This document shows positions 1 to 4,076 of a stretch of 6,967 nucleotides of DNA, one piece after another (the first letter of the stretch is position 1; every line of letters begins with the position of its first letter). The position numbers were made by a program, and so were the translations under genes. Location: assembly GCA_045637645.1 (NCBI GenBank), contig JAZTZV010000083.1, positions 1-6,967 of the forward strand, in the 5' to 3' direction. The notes below the pieces were generated by a model. The model made no database searches. It saw nothing but the letters and a program-made list of their open reading frames with translations, and was not told the origin of the DNA. The stretch comes from RGIG1959 sp045637645 (GTDB taxonomy: Bacteria > Bacillota > Clostridia > Oscillospirales > Acutalibacteraceae).

Positions 1-1
1 A

Positions 2-172
2 TTAAAACAGATCGGTGAATGGATAGAAGCGGACGAGATATCCTTTGCAGAATATAATGATGACATCGTGCGATACTTGGTCGAAAGAATCTATATAACC
101 CAGGACTTTAAACTTGTAATTAATATGAAAGGTGGGGATACGGTAGTAGAAGAAATCTATCCAATTGAATAA
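2..172 (+). CDS. C-terminal fragment of a probable serine site-specific recombinase
   Basis: An open frame runs in from the left edge and stops at TAA 170-172, giving 56 residues. It contains the pattern F-A-E-Y-N-D-D-I-V-R-Y-L-V-E-R-I followed by a short beta-rich end (KLVINMKGGDTVVEEI). This pattern, in which an acidic loop precedes (I/V)-R-x-L-(I/V)-E-x-I and a 'fk.G.ei' strand, is what I know from the extreme C-terminus of clostridial large serine recombinases that move conjugative and mobilisable elements. The catalytic N-terminal domain lies outside the window, so activity cannot be judged. A terminator follows 37 bases after the stop. The AT-rich composition matches the next gene and contrasts with everything after about 1050. 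Alternatively it could be a similar-looking tail of another element protein; the assignment rests on a short fragment. Confidence 0.7.
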   Translation, partial: LKQIGEWIEADEISFAEYNDDIVRYLVERIYITQDFKLVINMKGGDTVVEEIYPIE

Positions 173-208
173 AAACTCGAGAGCGGAATTTATTCTGTAC
201 TTACTTAG

Positions 209-243
209 AACACTCGGAAAACAATTGATTTTCTGAGTGTTTT
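209..243 (+). terminator. Intrinsic terminator after the recombinase gene
   Basis: Bases 209-221 pair with 229-241 (13 pairs including one G-U) around a 7-base loop, and the 3' arm runs into TTTT at 240-243. It lies just downstream of the recombinase stop and faces the same way. Confidence 0.75.
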
Positions 244-334
244 ATGCTATGCTTATTACAGTAAGAAAAGAATTACTGAAAATTGCTTAAAATCAGGGTA
301 TTTCAGATGTTTGCATTTTCGTAGTGTAAACACA

Positions 335-426
335 AAAATCCCGAATGCGAAAGCGTTCGTGATTTTACTTTTTCACTATTCACTTTTCACTATTCACTAT
401 TCACTTAAACTCGCATTCGGGATTTT
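335..426. repeat. 16-bp inverted repeat with a competing local hairpin
   Basis: AAAATCCCGAATGCGA at 335-350 is repeated as its exact reverse complement at 411-426. The left arm also pairs with the adjacent 353-366 across a GAAA tetraloop (14-base arms, one mismatch, one G-T), so two mutually exclusive foldings are possible. Between the arms lies an array of heptamers. The gene-free stretch 173-513 holds this element, the terminator at 209-243 and the promoter at 463-491; 244-330 shows nothing I recognise. The form resembles a small palindromic mobile repeat (MITE-like) of the kind scattered through clostridial genomes, but no target-site duplication is evident. Confidence 0.65.
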
Positions 427-455
427 GTAAAGTAAAAAGTAATAGTCAATAGTGA
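373..455. repeat. Phased heptamer array with inverted heptamers
   Basis: Five consecutive 7-base units of the form TCACTWT occupy 373-407 (TCACTAT, TCACTTT, TCACTAT, TCACTAT, TCACTTA). After the 411-426 arm, four degenerate units in the opposite orientation follow in exact 7-base register at 428-434, 435-441, 442-448 and 449-455 (ending ATAGTCA, ATAGTGA). Arrays of this 'ttcactattcac' type are familiar from intergenic regions of Ruminococcaceae-like genomes; function is unknown. The array ends eight bases before the -35 box of the next gene. Confidence 0.7.
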
Positions 456-462
456 AGAAGTA

Positions 463-491
463 TTGCGGCTTCGCCACTTTTATGCTATAAT
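463..491 (+). promoter_or_regulatory. Extended -10 promoter for the 142-aa gene
   Basis: TATAAT at 486-491 is preceded by TG at 483-484, forming an extended -10. A TTGCGG -35 box lies at 463-468 with a 17-base spacer. Transcription would begin near 498, only about 16 bases ahead of the ATG at 514. This argues against the in-frame TTG at 463 being the translation start. Confidence 0.75.
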
Positions 492-513
492 ACACCTAAA
501 GGTCGGTGATATT

Positions 514-942
514 ATGGAAAAATATATCTATATTTTTGTTATAATATTTGTTTTAGTTGTTATTCCTATCGCTCTTTATATTATTTTTAAGCCTATGTTT
601 CGACAGAATAAATTATTGAATGGTATTGTTAACTACGATACTTTTATGAGAAAATTTGTGTTTCGTATTGAGATTACAAAGGAAGAATTTTATTCACAGC
701 TGAAAATACGCAATATCAATGATGTATTAGAATATTCTTTAAATGAGGATTGTTCCGTTATTACATTTACAATGTATAATATGAAATATCCATATAAAAT
801 AGTTGTTGATGATTTTAGAGAATCAACAATTCTGCGAGTTGAGCAAATACAGATAACCAGTAAGCCAGCTTTTCGTATCAATGAATTTTTTATTAAGAAA
901 TTTAATGCAACACCATTGGAGTTTGAAAAATATTCATTTTAA
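514..942 (+). CDS. Small N-terminally membrane-anchored protein of unknown function
   Basis: 142 residues from ATG 514. I chose this start because AAAGG at 498-502 precedes it and a strong promoter at 463-491 places the transcript start downstream of the only earlier in-frame start (TTG 463). Residues 4-26 are an almost unbroken run of I, V, F, L and Y, consistent with one transmembrane helix, followed by a basic stretch. Residues 40-142 look like a small mixed alpha/beta soluble domain with alternating strands (FRIEITKEEF, SVITFTMYN, YKIVVDDF). There is no catalytic motif I can name. Codons are extremely AT-rich, unlike the genes after 1199, which groups it with the recombinase fragment as recently acquired DNA or element cargo. 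No family was recognised. That it is a real gene is supported by the promoter, the ribosome binding site and the membrane segment. Confidence 0.7.
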   Translation: MEKYIYIFVIIFVLVVIPIALYIIFKPMFRQNKLLNGIVNYDTFMRKFVFRIEITKEEFYSQLKIRNINDVLEYSLNEDCSVITFTMYNMKYPYKIVVDDFRESTILRVEQIQITSKPAFRINEFFIKKFNATPLEFEKYSF

Positions 943-957
943 TATAAAATATTAAAG

Positions 958-973
958 AAAACCTTCGGTTTTT
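958..973 (+). terminator. Short weak terminator after the 142-aa gene
   Basis: AAAACC at 958-963 and GGTTTT at 967-972 form a six-pair stem around TTC, with T continuing at 973. It is short and has few G-C pairs, so the stronger hairpin at 1002-1040 probably does most of the stopping. Confidence 0.45.
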
Positions 974-1001
974 ACCCAGTTCTTTTTCGGACACGAATGA
1001 C

Positions 1002-1042
1002 AAAAAGAAAAACCACCTCAACGAGGTGGTTTTTCTTTTTTT
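1002..1042. terminator. Perfect 18-bp bidirectional terminator
   Basis: Bases 1002-1019 and 1023-1040 are perfectly complementary around the loop AAC. The ACCACCTC/GAGGTGGT core is flanked by A-runs on the left and T-runs on the right (to 1042), so it can terminate transcripts from both directions: the 142-aa gene on plus, and the candidate RNA or hydrolase transcript on minus. Confidence 0.9.
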
Positions 1043-1190
1043 GTTTTCCTTTTGAGATCGCATCGGCCACACCGCGATCAGCGGTGATGCGCTTTACCGA
1101 CTGAGCGGGCGAAGTCGGTGGTAACGAGCACTCGCGCCCGCGGTGCGGGAAACAGCGAGCGCGCAAGTTGGTGCCGCGGTCGAAACCGTC
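1002..1190 (-). ncRNA. Candidate structured RNA or structured 3' region of unknown class
   Basis: Read on the minus strand after the hydrolase stop, this stretch can form four consecutive hairpins and then the 18-bp terminator. They are: CGGT-TTCG-ACCG (1177-1188); a two-tier GC stem (CTCGC 1131-1135 with GCGAG 1155-1159, inner CCCGC 1137-1141 with GCGGG 1145-1149); a 7-bp stem ACCGACT/AGTCGGT (1096-1102 with 1113-1119) around a 10-base loop; and a two-tier stem (CGCAT 1059-1063 with ATGCG 1087-1091, inner CACCGC 1070-1075 with GCGGTG 1081-1086). No promoter is obvious directly upstream, so it may be the 3' tail of the hydrolase transcript. A 64-codon TTG-started frame at 972-1166 overlaps it but reads through both arms of the terminator. 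It matches no RNA class I can name. The GC-rich base composition makes some pairing likely by chance. Confidence 0.4.
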
Positions 1191-1198
1191 GAGGTTTT

Positions 1199-2032
1199 TT
1201 ATATCTCCACGATCATGCCGTCGTAGGACACGAGCCAGCCGTCGTCTTTCACTTCGGCTTCAAGTTCTTCGTGAAGTTGTCCGCAGTTGTGGGTGAAATG
1301 ATGAATGATAACGGTGGCGTCCTCTTTGAGCGCGCCCGCTTCACGCAATTCCTTGACCGTCAAGCGGTTGTCGGGAATGCCCATGTGACCGTAGCCGCCG
1401 CGCGTGTTCTTGCCGAACGTGCAGTCAAGGCTGATCAGATCGATGGATTTGGTTTTGAGGAATGCCATTGTTTCGGGAAGAAAGAAGCCCGTGTCGTGTG
1501 CGTACACGGCGGTTTTTTCGCCGTCCTCGATGAGATAAAAGCCCGATGCTTCCGTGCCCGCGTGGTCGGCGGGCAGATGGGTCAGCGTCAAGCCGTTTTC
1601 GGTTTGGAACGGCTTGAAATGTTCGAGCATGGTGATGTTCAAATACGACATATACGACGCGTCGTCATAGGGCATATAGCCTTTGAGTCGCTCGAGTGCG
1701 GTGTCGTTCATATACACGTTGAGCGGGCGATCGTCCGGCAACTGACAAAACACGGGATTGCGGCGCATGCTGAGTTCTTCCACGTCGCAATGATCGCAAT
1801 GCGAGTGTGTAAAAAACAAATCGCGGATCGCCGACAATTTGACGCCGAAGCGTTGCGAAAACGTCAGCGCGTCGGGACAAAGATCAATCATGGTCGTGTC
1901 ATTGATGATGAGACCCGAACGCATGCGCAAGTTTTTGCCGCCCGCTTCTCTGGCGCGGCGACAGGTGTCGCATTCGCAAAACACGGCGGGGAAGCCTTCG
2001 GCGGCGGCGGTGCCCATAAATTGCCATTTCAT
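1199..2032 (-). CDS. MBL-fold metal-dependent hydrolase, PhnP-like
   Basis: 277 residues from ATG 2032, chosen because AAAAGGAG at 2043-2050 sits 10 bases upstream and the family's 'M-x-F-x-G-T-x-x-x-x-G' opening begins there. The active-site motif THSHCDH (H76, H78, D80, H81) is the HxHxDH zinc signature of the metallo-beta-lactamase fold. Other likely ligands are H157 (PADHAG), D180 (AHDTG) and the HHFTH cluster near 244-248. A C-x-C-x-x-C cluster at C19/C21/C24 and a GHMG histidine (H216) match the second, structural zinc site known in Escherichia coli PhnP, a cyclic-phosphate phosphodiesterase. This supports a phosphodiesterase-type cytoplasmic enzyme (COG1235-like), but no phosphonate genes lie nearby, so the substrate is unknown. 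It lies last in the queT-side minus-strand block. A terminator hairpin sits just before its ribosome binding site and no separate promoter is visible. Confidence 0.9.
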   Translation of the reverse strand: MKWQFMGTAAAEGFPAVFCECDTCRRAREAGGKNLRMRSGLIINDTTMIDLCPDALTFSQRFGVKLSAIRDLFFTHSHCDHCDVEELSMRRNPVFCQLPDDRPLNVYMNDTALERLKGYMPYDDASYMSYLNITMLEHFKPFQTENGLTLTHLPADHAGTEASGFYLIEDGEKTAVYAHDTGFFLPETMAFLKTKSIDLISLDCTFGKNTRGGYGHMGIPDNRLTVKELREAGALKEDATVIIHHFTHNCGQLHEELEAEVKDDGWLVSYDGMIVEI

Positions 2033-2050
2033 AAACAGCTCACTCCTTTT

Positions 2051-2097
2051 AGAAAACGAAAAAGCCGCACCCGCACCGAAAACGGGCGAATGCGGTT
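2051..2097 (-). terminator. Terminator-like hairpin in the leader of the hydrolase gene
   Basis: On the minus strand, CCGCA (2091-2095) pairs with TGCGG (2065-2069) and CCCG (2083-2086) with CGGG (2070-2073), leaving a 4-base bulge and a 9-base loop. CTTTTTCGTTTTCT follows. A second TGCGG copy at 2071-2075 offers an alternative partner for CCGCA. The T-tract ends where the hydrolase ribosome binding site begins, so the hairpin both ends the 77-aa gene and sits in the hydrolase leader. Confidence 0.6.
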
Positions 2098-2112
2098 TTA
2101 AGTTGCCGTAAA

Positions 2113-2346
2113 TTATGCGTGATCGGTTGCCCAAGCGGTGGCGCGCTCTTTGGACATGCTGGTGATCTTCTCTTGCGGATAGGGAGAGTCCTCGCCGCCG
2201 CGGCCAAACAGGAAGTAATGACCTTCGGGAGCTTGATACAGGATCTCTTCGTAACCGGCAGGATCGCCGAACGAACCGTAAACAGCAGAAGCAACCTGCG
2301 TCGCGGTATCGGTGTCATACACCTTCTTGCGAATGATCTTTTGCAT
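2113..2346 (-). CDS. Small conserved hypothetical protein (YDTxTA type)
   Basis: 77 residues from ATG 2346, with AAAGGAG at 2357-2363 ten bases upstream. The longer frame to 2427 is rejected because it begins inside the promoter region. The protein opens MQKIIRKKVYDTDTA, has a central E-E-x-L-Y-x-x-x-x-G-x-Y-F-L-x-G-x-G-G block and ends S-K-E-R-A-T-A-W-A. I recognise this layout (K-Y-D-T-x-T-A, then LY...G.(W/Y)FL.G.GG, then a short helix with E/R-A-x-x-W) from a small soluble protein widespread in Firmicutes chromosomes and mobile elements. Its function is not known to me. There is no signal peptide or membrane helix. It has its own promoter at 2416-2444 and a terminator behind it, so it appears to be a one-gene transcription unit, possibly with read-through into the hydrolase. 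Confidence 0.8.
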   Translation of the reverse strand: MQKIIRKKVYDTDTATQVASAVYGSFGDPAGYEEILYQAPEGHYFLFGRGGEDSPYPQEKITSMSKERATAWATDHA

Positions 2347-2415
2347 GGGTGTTTGTCTCCTTTCATCAGGCGGGAGCCCGAGCGTTCGAAAAAGCAAAGT
2401 CTTTTTCCACTCCAT

Positions 2416-2444
2416 ATTGTAGCCCATTTTAATAAAAAAAGCAA
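2416..2444 (-). promoter_or_regulatory. Probable sigma-A promoter inside the queT terminator tail
   Basis: On the minus strand TTGCTT (2439-2444) and TACAAT (2416-2421) are separated by 17 bases. The -35 box lies at the start of the T-tract of the queT terminator. The predicted transcript starts near 2409 and has a leader of about 60 bases with a small stem (GAAAAAG...CTTTTTC) before the 77-aa gene. Confidence 0.5.
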
Positions 2445-2473
2445 GAGCGAAAGCGGTCTTTTCGCTTTCGCTC
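2434..2473 (-). terminator. Intrinsic terminator of queT
   Basis: GAGCGAAAGCG at 2445-2455 and CGCTTTCGCTC at 2463-2473 are perfectly complementary (11 bp) around a 7-base loop. On the minus strand the hairpin is followed by TTGC and seven Ts. It begins nine bases after the queT stop codon. Confidence 0.92.
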
Positions 2474-2481
2474 GTCAGATT

Positions 2482-3009
2482 TCAGAGGATTTTGCGGTCG
2501 AGCCCTGTTTTTTGGAGCACTTTATACAGCACGAGACCGCCGACAATGCAGGGAAGCAATTGTCCGAGAGCGACTTCTCCCATGCACAATGCCATTGCGG
2601 AAGGATCAAAACGCCCCGCGATGATGAGCGACAACTCGCCGCCGACAAAAACGGCGTTGAACAGCACGGGCGGAATCGTCGCTAAGACGGGCAGGTTTTT
2701 TACGCGCACATTGCGCAAGCCGTAACTGCAAAGCGCGGCAAGCAGCGTGGCGCTTGTGCCGACGAGCACGTCCCACCAGCCGGCGATGTTGGCGCCGGTT
2801 GCGACGCCGACCGCGTTGGCGATCAGGCAGCCGAGCGTCAGTCCGGGGATTGCCGTCGGAGTCATGACGGGTAAAATCGTCAAAACCTCGGAAAAACGCA
2901 ACTGCACCGGCCCAAACGAAGCAATCGGCAAAATCAGCGTCAGCGCGGTGTACAATGCGGCGATCATACCGGCTTGTGTCAAGCGGTGCAGAGAAGATGA
3001 ACGGTTCAT
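2482..3009 (-). CDS. queT: QueT family queuosine-precursor ECF transporter S component
   Basis: 175 residues from ATG 3009, with AGGAGG at 3019-3024 nine bases upstream. The protein is almost entirely hydrophobic, with about five to six membrane segments (roughly 12-31, 41-72, 84-97, 107-130, 144-165). The conserved block F-G-P-V-Q-L-R-F-S-E-V-L-T-I-L-P (32-47), then G-L-T-L-G-C-L-I-A-N (56-65) and G-E-V-A-L-G-Q (144-150), is typical of QueT. QueT proteins are the substrate-binding membrane subunit of an energy-coupling-factor transporter importing a queuosine precursor such as preQ0/preQ1; the ATPases and EcfT are encoded elsewhere. The leader carries a good sigma-A promoter and a folded RNA matching a preQ1 riboswitch in position and layout, which independently supports the call. 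Length is normal for the family and no defect is visible. Confidence 0.94.
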   Translation of the reverse strand: MNRSSSLHRLTQAGMIAALYTALTLILPIASFGPVQLRFSEVLTILPVMTPTAIPGLTLGCLIANAVGVATGANIAGWWDVLVGTSATLLAALCSYGLRNVRVKNLPVLATIPPVLFNAVFVGGELSLIIAGRFDPSAMALCMGEVALGQLLPCIVGGLVLYKVLQKTGLDRKIL

Positions 3010-3017
3010 ATGAAATT

Positions 3018-3080
3018 GCCTCCTAGTTTTGGTTTGAGAGCGAGTGTGGCTCTCGGCCGGGATGGATTTCGAACCGGCCT
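3018..3080 (-). ncRNA. Probable preQ1 riboswitch controlling queT translation
   Basis: The short queT leader folds, on the minus strand, into GGCCGG (3074-3079) paired with CCGGCC (3055-3060) around a 13-base loop, TTCGAAATCCATC. This is directly followed by GAGAGC/GCTCTC (3049-3054 with 3036-3041). An A-rich tail, AAACCAAAACTA, then leads into AGGAGG (3019-3024). The first loop contains CCATCC-like sequence that can pair with GGAGG with one bulged A, giving an H-type pseudoknot that would hide the ribosome binding site. All three preQ1 classes use a loop-to-tail pseudoknot next to the Shine-Dalgarno, and classes II and III occur before queT. The extra hairpin fits a class II/III-like layout better than class I. 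The class is not certain. Confidence 0.72.
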
Positions 3081-3086
3081 TTGAAG

Positions 3087-3115
3087 AGTATACGGCGTTT
3101 GACGCGATTTGTCAA
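3087..3115 (-). promoter_or_regulatory. Strong sigma-A promoter of queT
   Basis: On the minus strand a perfect TTGACA (3110-3115) and TATACT (3087-3092) are separated by 17 bases. Transcription should start near 3080, exactly at the first stem of the riboswitch. The -35 box touches the T-tract of the preceding terminator. Confidence 0.93.
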
Positions 3116-3149
3116 GCAGAAAACGCCCTGCGGTTTGTCCGCAGGGCGT
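3116..3149 (-). terminator. Intrinsic terminator of the yqfC-yqfD-S1 operon
   Basis: ACGCCCTGCGG (3123-3133) pairs perfectly with CCGCAGGGCGT (3139-3149), 11 bp around a 5-base loop. It is followed on the minus strand by TTTTCTGCTT. It starts eight bases after the S1 gene stop. Confidence 0.92.
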
Positions 3150-3156
3150 GGTTGTG

Positions 3157-4053
3157 TTAGATACGCATCGGCGCATAACTCCAGTTGTCGACATGATCCG
3201 CTTCACAGAAATAGCGCAACGGTGTCGGCTTTCCGAGTGATTCGCCTGTGTCGATGATGATCAGTTTGATCTTCATTTTGTCGGGCAAAATGCTTTTGAT
3301 AAAGACGCTGGCGGTTTGCCCGACGCGCGCGCCTTCGAACGGCTCGGCGAGGCCTGCGAGGTTGGGGGTCAATTCCACAAATACGCCGTACGGCTCGATG
3401 GAACGAATCACACCGAGGACGGTCTCGCCTTGCGCGAACAGGGCGGCATTTTCCTCCCATGTCCCGAGAAGCTCACGCATCGACAGGCAAATGCGCCCTT
3501 CTTCGAGAGAGGTCACCACGCACCGCAACAAATCGCCGACCGCGACACGGTCGCGGGGGTGTGAAATGCGGCTGACGGACATGCATGCGATAGGAAGCAG
3601 CGCCACCGAGCCGCATCCGATGTCGCAAAACGCACCGAAGGTTTCGAGTCTTGTCACGCGCGCGGGGATCACGTCGCCGATGCGAAGCTGTGACAAAAAG
3701 CGGTCGCGACAAAGCTGTTGGGCGCGGCGGCGTGACAGCCATGCGCGCGAATGCCCGTCGGGCATCGTTTCAATCGACGACACCACAAAGCTGACGGGTT
3801 TTCCGACACGCGACAACAGTGCGATATCACGCACGGTACCTTCGGCGATGCCGATCGCGCCCTCGTCGTGGGGGATAATCCCCTCCATGCACGGCAACTC
3901 CACGCGCAGGTTGTGCTGGCTGTCGCACAGTACGGCGCGCGCTTCGAGTACCTCCTCGTGCTCTTTCGCCGCCATCAAACGGAGCGGATCGCTCACAGCG
4001 GTGCGGTTTTGCGGTGTATCCATCAGGATCCCTTCCGGAACAAAACGTCTCAT
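3157..4053 (-). CDS. S1-repeat RNA-binding protein (clostridial S1-like)
   Basis: 298 residues from ATG 4053, with AAAGGA at 4065-4070 eleven bases upstream. The opening M-R-R-F-V-P-E-G-I-L-M-D-T-P matches the family's start, and an upstream extension would overlap yqfD. Residues 36-109 form a degenerate S1-like segment containing C-M-E-G-I-I-P-H-D-E-G-A. A clear S1/OB repeat follows at about 124-194 (G-D-V-I-P-A-R-V-T-R-L-E-T-F-G-A-F), and another at about 208-266 (G-E-T-V-L-G-V-I-R-S-I-E-P-Y-G-V-F-V-E-L). The linker L-G-T-W-E-E-N-A-A-L-F between them is highly characteristic. S1 domains bind single-stranded RNA. The protein is often labelled ribosomal protein S1, but it is shorter than canonical S1 and is probably a separate RNA-binding factor. 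It is the last gene of the yqfC-yqfD operon, 23 bases after yqfD, so it may be made in sporulating cells. The final ~30 residues (from about 269) are outside the S1 fold. Confidence 0.9.
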   Translation of the reverse strand: MRRFVPEGILMDTPQNRTAVSDPLRLMAAKEHEEVLEARAVLCDSQHNLRVELPCMEGIIPHDEGAIGIAEGTVRDIALLSRVGKPVSFVVSSIETMPDGHSRAWLSRRRAQQLCRDRFLSQLRIGDVIPARVTRLETFGAFCDIGCGSVALLPIACMSVSRISHPRDRVAVGDLLRCVVTSLEEGRICLSMRELLGTWEENAALFAQGETVLGVIRSIEPYGVFVELTPNLAGLAEPFEGARVGQTASVFIKSILPDKMKIKLIIIDTGESLGKPTPLRYFCEADHVDNWSYAPMRI

Positions 4054-4076
4054 ACTCTCTTTCGTCCTTTCTGTCT

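Noticed and set aside
373..455. CRISPR-like array
   Set aside because: The units are 7 bases long with no spacers and no cas genes nearby.
463..513. TTG-initiated N-terminal extension of the 142-aa protein
   Set aside because: The TTG is the -35 box of the promoter and the predicted transcript begins downstream of it.
972..1166. 64-codon minus-strand frame with a TTG start
   Set aside because: It has no ribosome binding site, is rich in basic and low-complexity residues, and passes through both arms of an 18-bp terminator; an RNA explanation fits better.
1180..1190. Minus-strand GGTTTCGAC resembling the conserved 5' part of tmRNA
   Set aside because: There is no tRNA-like acceptor end, no TpsiC-type GGTTCGA...CCA partner and no tag-peptide frame in the following 200 bases; it is better explained by a TTCG-loop hairpin.
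1118..2101. 327-codon plus-strand frame across the hydrolase gene
   Set aside because: It mirrors the hydrolase gene, shows no recognisable domain, has a non-globular composition and lacks a ribosome binding site.
2347..2427. Longer 104-aa form of the 77-aa protein starting at 2427
   Set aside because: Its start lies upstream of the predicted transcript start, inside the -35/-10 spacer, and a strong AAAGGAG sits ahead of the ATG at 2346.
3018..3080. preQ1 class I assignment for the queT leader
   Set aside because: The A-rich tail is similar, but the stem is followed by a second complete hairpin and the loop lacks the class I sequence I would expect; class left open.
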